Assembly: GCA_038228695.1 (NCBI GenBank)
Contig: JBBRPA010000009.1
Span: forward strand, 10,369-74,368
Reading direction: 5' to 3'
Origin: DASVRZ01 sp038228695
GTDB lineage: Bacteria; Verrucomicrobiota; Verrucomicrobiia; Chthoniobacterales; DASVRZ01
DNA: 64,000 nucleotides
The position numbers and the translations under genes are program-made. Shown here piece after piece: positions 25,367-33,362 of the stretch. The notes beneath the pieces were generated by a model that saw nothing but the letters and a program-made list of their open reading frames with translations, did not search any database and was not told the DNA's origin. Within the stretch, counting starts at the first letter, position 1, and each line of letters opens with the position of its first letter.

Positions 25367-26214
25367 TTCGCAGGTCGGGTGATGAGGGGCATGGTCTCCG
25401 AAATGGCGGTGCGCAGGTCCACGACCTCGGCCGTGGTGGGCGTCCGATCGATCGGGAAACTGACCAAATCGCGGATGGCCGAAAGGCGTTTGCGGAGGTC
25501 TTTGATCAGGGATTCGTCCTGCAAGGCTTGCGGAAGCTGATCGAGCTGTCTGGAGAGATACTCTACGATGGCGGGTTGGCGGAGCAATTTGGCGTCATCT
25601 GCGTCGTAATTCTGGGCCACCACACTACTCACCACGTCCATGCCGCGCATCCAGCCGCCGATGTTCACGAGGATCACGAGGTCCTGGTCATCCATGCCAG
25701 CCATGGCCGAGCGGACGTCATTCTGGGTCGCCTCCAGTTCCTCCTTGAGCGCGTTCCACTCATTGTTTTCGGCGAAATCGGTGATGCTGTTGCCGCGCCC
25801 GAGGACATTTTGGCTAACGCCCAATTGTTTCGCGAGGCTGATAATGTCGCGGCCGATGTTTTTGACCTGCCGACTGTCCTGTGCCTCGACGGCGATGTAG
25901 CCATCGGCGATCAGGCCGCCGAGATTCAGGGCGATCTGGGCGCGGTTGCTGTAGGAGAGGGAGATGGGCGTCCGGTAAAAGAGCGACCAATTGGGGCGGT
26001 TACGCTTGCCGATCGCGGCAAAGAATTCACCGGGCATCGGGAGGGTGAGATCGTCGCTTTTGGCGGATTGCTCCATTTCCAACTTGGTCAGGTCCGCCAC
26101 CTGCGGGACGACCAGTGTGCCCAGTTCTCGTGCGGTTCCCTCTGCACGAGCCGCCGCCAAACTAAGAACGACGGCCATCAGCACCGAGAAATAGGGGAAA
26201 AAGCCAGAGCGCAT
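25363..26214 (-). CDS. exported protein of unknown function
   Basis: 283 aa with signal peptide MRSGFFPYFSVLMAVVLSLA and cleavage near ARAEG. The mature protein is mostly helical (FFAAIGKRNRPNWSLFYR, LVILVNIGGWMRGMDVVSSV). The LILVNIGGWMRGM block and conserved-looking Asp/Asn residues suggest a soluble periplasmic domain, but I do not recognise the family. It overlaps the following small exported protein by 4 bp and starts 55 bp after the LolA-like gene, so it probably belongs to the same transcription unit. Confidence 0.65.
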   Translation of the reverse strand: MRSGFFPYFSVLMAVVLSLAAARAEGTARELGTLVVPQVADLTKLEMEQSAKSDDLTLPMPGEFFAAIGKRNRPNWSLFYRTPISLSYSNRAQIALNLGGLIADGYIAVEAQDSRQVKNIGRDIISLAKQLGVSQNVLGRGNSITDFAENNEWNALKEELEATQNDVRSAMAGMDDQDLVILVNIGGWMRGMDVVSSVVAQNYDADDAKLLRQPAIVEYLSRQLDQLPQALQDESLIKDLRKRLSAIRDLVSFPIDRTPTTAEVVDLRTAISETMPLITRPAK

Positions 26215-26269
26215 GGATCAATCTAAACCGACCTCTTGTTTATTCGTTCGCCGGGAGGATTTCCACTAT

Positions 26270-26989
26270 TTATTTCCCGAGCGGCGTCGTCACGTTGGCC
26301 CCGGCGGGCGGGGTGAAATCAAAGGTGGCTGCGGGAATTGGCTCGTTTTGGAGGTTGGAAAGCCGAGTTTGGATTTTTTCCCCGCGCGGTGAAACCGTCT
26401 CGACGCTTTCCAAGAGCAGATCGTGATCGAAATGAACAGTGAGCTGGGTGAAAAGCCGTCCGATGGCTGCGTTCTTCGGGGCGAGCTGCAGCATGTAGCC
26501 GGATTCGTTCCCATCGGCCGTGATCGTGAAATCACGCCCGACCCGGGCGAAATCGAGCCCGGTGGTGAATGCCGCGATGCCTTGGTTGAGTAGTTTTTGC
26601 TTTTTCAGGTCGTAACGTTCGGCCTCTTGAAAAGCCGGGTAATACATCCAGAGAATCTCGCCATTGCTGACGACCACGCTTTCGCGACCTGTGCCTGCGC
26701 TTTCTTTGCGAAATTTGTCGGGCGCGGCATACCAGAGTTTTCCACTCGTCACGGCTGGACGAGCGAGAATGCCGCCGCTTTTTTCTTCGCGATAGTCGGC
26801 TTTTAAAAACGGTTTCGCCTCGCGCCGGGCCGCGATTTTTTCCACCAGAGCGCGAGTAGCGACTTCATCCAAGGGCTGCCCCTGCATCAGAGAGCAGAGG
26901 AGTCCAAACAGGAACGTAGTTATACCACTGATCCGGATAACGCTCGAGGAGCGTGGCGAAGAAATCGGCGATGCGTTGGGTGTTGGCAT
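26270..26989 (-). CDS. LolA-like outer-membrane lipoprotein carrier
   Basis: About 239 aa from an ATG at 26989, whose first 40 residues include a hydrophobic segment (ITTFLFGLLCSL) that serves as a signal peptide. This start overlaps the acyltransferase gene by about 125 bp. A later ATG (MQGQPL) would remove the signal and is less likely. The mature part has the LolA pattern: ADYREEKSGGILARPAVTSG, GKLWYAAPDKFRKE, NGEILWMYYPAFQEAERYD and a long antiparallel sheet. LolA-like proteins of this size are regular members of aryl-polyene/flexirubin loci, where they are thought to carry the lipid product across the periplasm. The neighbours here fit that setting. Confidence 0.8.
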   Translation of the reverse strand: MPTPNASPISSPRSSSVIRISGITTFLFGLLCSLMQGQPLDEVATRALVEKIAARREAKPFLKADYREEKSGGILARPAVTSGKLWYAAPDKFRKESAGTGRESVVVSNGEILWMYYPAFQEAERYDLKKQKLLNQGIAAFTTGLDFARVGRDFTITADGNESGYMLQLAPKNAAIGRLFTQLTVHFDHDLLLESVETVSPRGEKIQTRLSNLQNEPIPAATFDFTPPAGANVTTPLGK

Positions 26990-27794
26990 GATGAGTTTCG
27001 GAAAGGTTGACCGCATGGCCCATCTCGATCGGCGGATACGCGTGGGAGGCGTATTTTCCCGAAGGCTGGGCAAAAACGAAGGCTGGAAGGATAGTCGCTC
27101 CGGTGTGCTGCCACAAGAGCGAGGCTGCGGGCGAAAAATAAGTGGTCCGCCCGAACATTTGCACGGGCACGGCGTTTTCTCCAAACGGTCGATCCACCAG
27201 TAAGGCGACGATGCCATTCCGGCGCAACGTCTGCACGATCTCCAGAAAAGAAAATGGATCCTGACCGAGCGTGATCGTTTTGATCCCGAATTTTTCGCGA
27301 TATTTTTCGCGCCAGCGGCCGAGGTCGGCGAGCGGCTCGGCCAAGGTCACGACCGTTACCGGAATCTCCCGCACGGCGAGCAGAATGCCGCCCAGTTCCC
27401 ACGCGCCGAGGTGGCCAGTGATAAGCACCGTGCCTTTTCCACGAGCCTGCGCGGCTTGCAGATGTTCGATCCCAGACCACTCGCTGACGATCTCGGCGAC
27501 ATCGCGCACGTTGGAATCCATGAAGCGAACATTGTCGGAGATCTGCTGGATGAAATGGATGAAGTCACGTCGCACCATCTGGTCGAGATCTGGTCCCGAG
27601 GCGCCAGTGACCACGCGGAGATTTTCTTTGATGATCTCGCGGCGTTCGTCGCACAGGTCGTAGGCCAGATGCCCGATGAAGCGGGCCAGCGCCTCACAGA
27701 TAAACCGGGGAAAAAAGATCGAGATCCGATGGGCCGTTTGGAACGTCCACGACGTATACCAGAGATTGCGTTCGTTAATTGCTTCGTCGGACAT
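26865..27794 (-). CDS. LpxL/HtrB-like lysophospholipid acyltransferase
   Basis: 309 aa from the ATG at 27794 (MSDEAINERNLWYTSWTFQT), overlapping the end of the MMPL gene by 20 bp. The catalytic acyltransferase motif HxxxxE/D is seen as GHLGAWELGG, followed by IVALLVDRPFGENAVPV. The family transfers acyl chains to lipid A or to related lipids. In aryl-polyene clusters a member is proposed to attach the polyene to a lipid. It stands between an MMPL exporter and a LolA-like gene. Membrane anchoring is through a weak N-terminal segment. Confidence 0.87.
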   Translation of the reverse strand: MSDEAINERNLWYTSWTFQTAHRISIFFPRFICEALARFIGHLAYDLCDERREIIKENLRVVTGASGPDLDQMVRRDFIHFIQQISDNVRFMDSNVRDVAEIVSEWSGIEHLQAAQARGKGTVLITGHLGAWELGGILLAVREIPVTVVTLAEPLADLGRWREKYREKFGIKTITLGQDPFSFLEIVQTLRRNGIVALLVDRPFGENAVPVQMFGRTTYFSPAASLLWQHTGATILPAFVFAQPSGKYASHAYPPIEMGHAVNLSETHHANTQRIADFFATLLERYPDQWYNYVPVWTPLLSDAGAALG

Positions 27795-30255
27795 AGGCAG
27801 GAACGAGGAAAAAAAGAGTCGCGAAAATGCTCCAGACCACGCCGATCGCACAAAGCAGGCCGAGACGGCTGAGCGAGGGATTTTCCGCGAAACCAAGCGA
27901 ACCAAAACCGGCGGCTGAGGTCAGTGCGCTGAGCAAAACCGGCTTGAGAATGCCTCGGAACAACGCCTTTTTTTCTCCCGGGGCGCGAACCGCTAACAGA
28001 ACGTAAATTCCGTAATCGACGCCGACGCCGAGGACTAAAGGGAAGGCGAGAATGTTAAACAAATTGATTGGCAAACCTACCATTTTGACGGTCGCGATCA
28101 TCGCGCCAATCGAAAGGATCAATGTGAGCATGAGCAGGAGCAGCGGGGCGATCTGACGGTAGAGGAAAATCAGGAGGACAACATTAAAAAGAATCATGGT
28201 CACGCTCAACACGACCAGCTTGGTTTGCGCCCAGGAAATGAGGTCGGCCATGGTGAACGTCCATCCGGTGAGATGCAGCGGCACACGGGGTGGGGTCGCG
28301 AGGGTGAGAAACTCCGCTTTGTCCTGCGGCGTCGTGATTTTCCGCACGGGAATAAGGTAAGCCGTGGCGAGATTAGGTTTCGCGCTAAAGAATTTATCGA
28401 GGACAAACCACCAACTGGAATTCGCCGGCAACACCTCGCGAAAGGAAAGCGCCGCCGGGCCATTTTTTGCGACTTTTTGGAGGAGATCGAGCGTGTGGAG
28501 TCCGCCCTCAAATGCCGCCTCGGAAAATCCCTCCCGGGCCAGCGCTGCGGAAAGTCCGGAGCGAATCGCGGTGAAGTCGAGGTCGGCTAGTTTGGCGGAG
28601 TTTTCCGCGAGGCGATCGGGGGAAAGGACGAAGGCCGCCGGGGTGGAGGCCGATTTAATTTTTCCCTCGGCCACAAGGTGATTCCAGTGCTCCGTCGCAG
28701 CACTCCAGCGGCGATGGAATTCCCGGGCTTCCGGGGCGTCGATAATAGCTAGGATGGGCTCGTCCCCGGTGGGTGACATTTTTTCCTGAATCGTCCGCAA
28801 GGCGTAACCCGCCGGGACGTTTTTCGGTTCGAGCGAGCGCGGATTCGGCTCGATTTTCAATTCCGCCAAAGGCAACGCGGCGAAAATTGTCAGTCCTAGC
28901 AACAAAGCCAACGCCACCCACATTACACCACGCGGCGCACGGAAAAGGTGGGTCAGATACCCTTCGAGCGAAGCCGCAAGAAGGTCGCGATGAATCGGGC
29001 GATGCTCCGAACCGATGAAAAGAAAAAACACCGTGAGCATGAGCGCCGCCGCCAGCAAAATCCCAAACCCGATAAGCACCCCGAGTTGGGCGAAACCTGC
29101 GCATCCACTCAGAAGCAGGGCAAGAAAACCCGCGCCGGTGGTGATCGCTCCAAAAAAGATGCTTTGGCCTAGCCGACTAACAGACGTCTCGATCGCCTTT
29201 TCGTGGCTGGCACCGCCGTCGCGTTCGGTTTGGTAGCAGCCGTAGAGCAACATGCCGAAATCCACTCCGAGTCCGATGAGAATCGAGCAAAAGCCGACCG
29301 TGATGCCATTGAGCGCGCTGAAACAGAGACTGCCAAAAGTGACCGCGAGCAGGCAGCACAAAAACAGCACGATCATGATTGAAAGCAGCGGGCGAATGCG
29401 GCGAAACCCGTAATAAAAAACTCCGGAGACCAGTAGAATCGAGCCGATGAGAGTCGAGATAATGTCCCGCTCCATGCCTTTGGAAAGCTGCGCCACGTAG
29501 GGGGTTCGGCCGGTGACGAGAATTTCGGGTGCCGGTCCGGTCCACGATGCCAGCACACGGCGGTTAAAATCGTCCACTTTGCGCATCGTCGCTCGACATT
29601 CCTCCGGGCTATCGCCGAGCTGGTCGGTGAGCACTAAAATGAGGCGGAGGGTGCCGTCGGCGGAGGCGAGCGGCTGGGCTTTTTCCATCGAGAAATTACT
29701 AGCCATCGGCTTCATCGCGGGGACGACGAGGCCGAGCGGATCGAGGTTGAGTTGGGCCTCCGCGCGCACGGAACCCGATTCGATCGCGACTCGTTGCTGG
29801 GCGAGGCGGGCGGCGAGGGCGGGTGGTTGCAATTGGGCGACGGCGGCATCGAATTCCGGCCCGGGCAGATTGAAAAGCAGGGGAACGGCAAGAGATTGCA
29901 CATCCATCATGCCGCCGGTTTTCTCCAACGGTGATCGGTCGAGGAAACGGGTCACCCAGCGTTCGCGGTTGAGCATTTCCGAGAAATGCTCGGCGAATGC
30001 ATCGAAATCGGCGGTCTGTTTGGGATCGTAAAGTGCGAAGGTTAGCTCGCGATTTTTGCTGAACTGCGAGTTGTAAATCTTGAGCGATTCGACGGTGTCG
30101 AAACCGGACGGCAACAGATTCAAAATCTCGGTGTCGATCCGCAGCGAAAGAGCGAGGGCCGCGAGTGATCCGAGCACCACGACAAGAAGCGAGGCGAGCC
30201 AAGTGCGGCGTCGGTGAACGATGGAGTGCGCCACTGCGCGGCTGAAGTTCATCAC
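27775..30255 (-). CDS. MMPL/RND-family lipid exporter
   Basis: 826 aa with the RND half-repeat design: one N-terminal helix (WLASLLVVVLGSLAALALSL), a large periplasmic domain (about 40-255), a bundle of helices with GFCSILIGLGVDFGMLLYGC (about 265-410), a second periplasmic domain (about 450-650) and a second bundle with FPLVLGVGVDYGIYVLLAVR. The paired GVDxG signatures lie in the membrane part that carries the proton path. MMPL proteins export lipids. This type is standard in aryl-polyene and related loci. It follows the small lipoprotein gene by 12 bp. Confidence 0.88.
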   Translation of the reverse strand: MMNFSRAVAHSIVHRRRTWLASLLVVVLGSLAALALSLRIDTEILNLLPSGFDTVESLKIYNSQFSKNRELTFALYDPKQTADFDAFAEHFSEMLNRERWVTRFLDRSPLEKTGGMMDVQSLAVPLLFNLPGPEFDAAVAQLQPPALAARLAQQRVAIESGSVRAEAQLNLDPLGLVVPAMKPMASNFSMEKAQPLASADGTLRLILVLTDQLGDSPEECRATMRKVDDFNRRVLASWTGPAPEILVTGRTPYVAQLSKGMERDIISTLIGSILLVSGVFYYGFRRIRPLLSIMIVLFLCCLLAVTFGSLCFSALNGITVGFCSILIGLGVDFGMLLYGCYQTERDGGASHEKAIETSVSRLGQSIFFGAITTGAGFLALLLSGCAGFAQLGVLIGFGILLAAALMLTVFFLFIGSEHRPIHRDLLAASLEGYLTHLFRAPRGVMWVALALLLGLTIFAALPLAELKIEPNPRSLEPKNVPAGYALRTIQEKMSPTGDEPILAIIDAPEAREFHRRWSAATEHWNHLVAEGKIKSASTPAAFVLSPDRLAENSAKLADLDFTAIRSGLSAALAREGFSEAAFEGGLHTLDLLQKVAKNGPAALSFREVLPANSSWWFVLDKFFSAKPNLATAYLIPVRKITTPQDKAEFLTLATPPRVPLHLTGWTFTMADLISWAQTKLVVLSVTMILFNVVLLIFLYRQIAPLLLLMLTLILSIGAMIATVKMVGLPINLFNILAFPLVLGVGVDYGIYVLLAVRAPGEKKALFRGILKPVLLSALTSAAGFGSLGFAENPSLSRLGLLCAIGVVWSIFATLFFLVPAYVRRSN

Positions 30256-30267
30256 CTGAAATCCAGT

Positions 30268-30690
30268 CTAGCGTTCCAGCCGGAATTGAATCCCGGTGCC
30301 CGGCGCGGGCCGGGATTTTTCAAGGGCGGCAGTTGTCTCCTGAAACCATTCCCGCAGGTGCGGCGGTGCCGAGTCCACCAATCCGGAAAACGGTCGGTGC
30401 GCCAGCGGACCTCGTGCCCAGCCAACGGTTTCAGCACGATCGAGTTGGAGGAGAATCAGGCCGGCTTTGTTCACTTCGAGGGAAAATTCCCGAGCGCTGC
30501 TTCCCTTGCGCAACGTGACGTCGGCAATAATGGCGCGATGCGCGTCGCGGTAGCGAACTTGGCCGGGAATGGTGGCCCAATTCGCGGCGGGTCGGGGAGC
30601 GACGGATGGCTTTTGCCAGAGTGCGCAACCGGAGTGAAGAGCGAGGAAGACTGTTAGGAGAACCAGTCGTGCGATCTGCCGAAAACCCAT
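30268..30690 (-). CDS. small lipoprotein, possibly DUF3261-like
   Basis: 140 aa with lipoprotein signal MGFRQIARLVLLTVFLALHS and lipobox Cys22 (HSGC). The mature part (REFSLEVNKAGLILLQLDRA, GIQFRLER) is beta-rich. Small lipoproteins of the DUF3261 type occur between the exporter and oxidoreductase genes of aryl-polyene loci. The placement here matches, but the sequence likeness is only tentative. The start codon shares one base with the upstream stop. Confidence 0.68.
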   Translation of the reverse strand: MGFRQIARLVLLTVFLALHSGCALWQKPSVAPRPAANWATIPGQVRYRDAHRAIIADVTLRKGSSAREFSLEVNKAGLILLQLDRAETVGWARGPLAHRPFSGLVDSAPPHLREWFQETTAALEKSRPAPGTGIQFRLER

Positions 30691-31946
30691 CAGGCCACTT
30701 TGGGTTCCAACGTCAGTTTAGGCGAAAGCGGGTAGCGTTTTTGCAGGCGGACAATGAAGCGGAAAAGCGCCATGCGCCAGCGGATCGCAAAACTGCGGCC
30801 GTCGTTCCCGGCGAGGATCGCGTTGATCGCGGGAACCATTTGCAAATGTTGGGTGGGATTGAAAAAGGTCTCGATAAACTCCTGACGATACCAGCCCAGC
30901 ACGAGGTCGAGGTAAAGGTCCATCACCCGGTTGATTTTGCGATGGTAGGAGGCAAACAAACGGGGGCGCAGTTTTGGGTTCTGCAACGCGGCAAGAATCG
31001 CGTCGCCGGATTGTTCGCCAGTCAGGATTGCGAGAAAGACGCCGCTGCTGAATACCGGGTCGATGAAGCCGGCTGCATCCCCAGCCAGAATCCAGCGATC
31101 GCCCGCAAAATTCTCGTTGCGGTAGGAGTAATCGCCCGTGCCATGGACTGGAGTGACGCGGGTGGCGCGGGACATTTTTTCCTGCACGACGGGCTGATTG
31201 GCGATGGCTGATTCGAGCGTGTCCTCCGGGGAAAGGCCCTGAGCTTTATAGTCGTCGAGATCCATGACGAGGCCGACGCTCATTTTCGTTTCCGTGAGCG
31301 GGATCATCCAAAACCAAGATTTCGATGTCCGCACCATGCGGGTGAGCGTGCCGTCGATTCCTTCGGGGCGTTCGACGTTTTCGTAGTGGGCGAAAACCGC
31401 GAACTTCTTCAGGTCGTGATACGATTTTTTTAGTCCAAAATGGTTTCCCACGAGGCTGTTGCGGCCGCTGGCATCGATTACGTAATCGGCTTCGATCTCC
31501 GTCGGGCAATCGTCTCCGTTTGTGGTTAGGCGAACTCCGTTTTCAGAGAATTCGATCGCCGTCACTTGCGTTTCCTCGAAGACCTCGGCACCTTCGGCGC
31601 GGGCGTGGTCGAGCAAGAGTTTGTCGAAATCGGCCCGAGTGACCTGGTAGGCGCTCTCCCTTTTGGATTTGAAGCCGTTTTTAAAATGGAAACGCAACTC
31701 CCGCGTGCCGCAGCCACTGGCGATCTCCGCTCCATATTTTGGCATAAATCCGGCGCCGCTCATTTTCTCGCGCAATCCGAGTCGATCGAACGCGTCCATG
31801 CTGTAGGGCAAAAGCGACTCGCCGATGTGGAAACGGGGAAATTTCTCGCGCTCAAGCACGATGACGCGCCGCCCACCTCGCGCAAGCGTGATAGCTGCCG
31901 TGCTCCCTGCTGGGCCCCCTCCGATAATGGCTGCGTCGTATCGCAT
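30690..31946 (-). CDS. FAD-dependent oxidoreductase, flavin halogenase/geranylgeranyl-reductase-like
   Basis: 418 aa. The dinucleotide-binding motif is at the very N-terminus (AAIIGGGPAGSTAAITLARG), followed by HIGESLLPYSMDAFDRLGL. Residues around 210 read SWFWMIPL, which fits the WxWxIP signature of FAD-dependent halogenases, and the second FAD motif is WILAGDAAGFIDPVFSSGV. Related enzymes either halogenate aromatic substrates or reduce/oxidise lipid double bonds. The lysine needed for halogenation cannot be placed with certainty, so the activity is open. It is the first gene of the minus-strand cluster. The divergent LptF/G gene starts 79 bp away. Confidence 0.83.
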   Translation of the reverse strand: MRYDAAIIGGGPAGSTAAITLARGGRRVIVLEREKFPRFHIGESLLPYSMDAFDRLGLREKMSGAGFMPKYGAEIASGCGTRELRFHFKNGFKSKRESAYQVTRADFDKLLLDHARAEGAEVFEETQVTAIEFSENGVRLTTNGDDCPTEIEADYVIDASGRNSLVGNHFGLKKSYHDLKKFAVFAHYENVERPEGIDGTLTRMVRTSKSWFWMIPLTETKMSVGLVMDLDDYKAQGLSPEDTLESAIANQPVVQEKMSRATRVTPVHGTGDYSYRNENFAGDRWILAGDAAGFIDPVFSSGVFLAILTGEQSGDAILAALQNPKLRPRLFASYHRKINRVMDLYLDLVLGWYRQEFIETFFNPTQHLQMVPAINAILAGNDGRSFAIRWRMALFRFIVRLQKRYPLSPKLTLEPKVA

Positions 31947-32024
31947 TGCTGAGGTAGATTTCTAATCGCGGACCAAACTTCTTGCAAACGAATCCCGCAC
32001 GAATCATCGTTTTGAATTGCCCCG

Positions 32025-33134
32025 ATGCATCTACTCCACCGCTACGTTGTCCGCCAAGTCCTCGCCACTTTCCTGATCGCGGTCTCCGTTTTGAGCGGCA
32101 TCTTCATTCTTGGCTCGATCATGACCAAGGTGCTCGACTTGCTCGTGAACCACGATTTTCCGCTCATTTTTGTCGCACGCTTCATCGCCTACATCGTGCC
32201 GTTTTCGCTCATGTACACGATTCCGTGGGCGTTCCTGACCACCGTCCTGCTCGTCTTTGGGCGGCTCTCGGCGGAAAATGAATTGATCGCGATGCGCGCC
32301 TGCGGGGTCGGGATCGCGGGCATTTGCGCCCCGGTCGTCGGAACGGCCCTGCTCCTTTCGATCTTCTGTTTTTGGATCAATACCACCGTTGCCCCCCGCG
32401 CCCAGCAGCAAATGAAGGAAACGCTCAAAGACGTCGCCACGAGCGATCCGCTGTCGCTTTTTGGCAGTGACCGGATTATCGACCAGTTTCCCGGGCGGAA
32501 AATTTACGTCGGGCAGAAAGACGGCAAGAAACTGAACAACATCCAGGTCTTCGAAATCGACGAAACGAGCAAACCTGTTCGCGTCGTCTCCGCACGGGAG
32601 GGCAGTCTCGAGCTCGACCTCGCCCAAGAGCGCGTCCTGCTGCGCCTGAACAACGCCATCTACGAAGAGCGCGACCAGACCGATCTTGCTAACATTCACA
32701 AAATCCGCCAGGGCATCACCATGGAGGAAGGCGTGCTACCCATTTCCCTGAGTGCGTTGTATGACAAAAACCAAAAGCGCCGCGGCCTGACCACGCTGAC
32801 TTTGCATGAACTGAAAAGCGCCCTCGCGGCGGACAACACCGTCGAGCGGAAAAGCGCCACCCTCACCGAACTGAACAAACGCTATTCACTTTCCCTCGGT
32901 TGTTTTGCCCTCGCCCTCGTCGGCATTCCACTCGGAATCACCGCGCATCGGCGCGAGACCTCGATCGGCTTCGCGCTCAGTCTCGCGGTCGCGGTCTCCT
33001 ACTTTATTTTCATCATGATCGCCGACAATTCGCGGAACAATCCCGCGCTCTATCCGCAGTGGATGATCTGGGCGCCGAATGTGATTTTTATCACGCTCGG
33101 TGGTTGGCTCAGCGCTCGGATGGCGCGGAACTAA
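32025..33134 (+). CDS. LptF/LptG (YjgP/YjgQ) family permease
   Basis: 369 aa. The plan is that of the LPS-transport permeases: three N-terminal helices (YVVRQVLATFLIAVSVLSGI, FPLIFVARFIAYIVPFSLMY, ICAPVVGTALLLSIFCFWIN), a periplasmic jellyroll (about 130-265) and three C-terminal helices (LGCFALALVGIPLGITAHRR onward). LptF and LptG join LptB2 to extract LPS from the inner membrane. Which of the two this is cannot be told from one gene. It stands alone here, divergent from the flavoprotein. Confidence 0.88.
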   Translation: MHLLHRYVVRQVLATFLIAVSVLSGIFILGSIMTKVLDLLVNHDFPLIFVARFIAYIVPFSLMYTIPWAFLTTVLLVFGRLSAENELIAMRACGVGIAGICAPVVGTALLLSIFCFWINTTVAPRAQQQMKETLKDVATSDPLSLFGSDRIIDQFPGRKIYVGQKDGKKLNNIQVFEIDETSKPVRVVSAREGSLELDLAQERVLLRLNNAIYEERDQTDLANIHKIRQGITMEEGVLPISLSALYDKNQKRRGLTTLTLHELKSALAADNTVERKSATLTELNKRYSLSLGCFALALVGIPLGITAHRRETSIGFALSLAVAVSYFIFIMIADNSRNNPALYPQWMIWAPNVIFITLGGWLSARMARN

Positions 33135-33156
33135 TTAGCTGCTCGTGGCGGCAAAT

Positions 33157-33283
33157 GTCTCGGGTAGTGCGGGCATCTTGCCTGCTGGGCGGCGCATCTT
33201 GCGGCGCTGCCTCTCAATCGGATGGGCGATAGTTTCGGCGAGACGCCAAAACCAGCAGGAGAGACGCCCGCACTACCCGAGAC
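33157..33283. repeat. palindromic GC-rich repeat element (REP-like), copy at 33 kb
   Basis: Arms of 32 bp (33157-33188 and 33252-33283) are inverted with only three mismatches; the outer part reads GTCTCGGGTAGTGCGGGC. The 63-bp centre contains smaller TTTCGGCGAGACGCC and GGCGCATCTTGCGGCGC segments. The same family occurs three times at 63478-63690. It lies in the 228-bp gap between convergent genes, where it could also act as a transcription stop. No transposase is associated. Confidence 0.8.
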
Positions 33284-33362
33284 CACATCCTTCTCGCGGC
33301 CAGAGTTTTTCTTAGAATGCGTTAGGAGCGCCCGATGGTGGCTCCGTGATTTATGGTATGAC

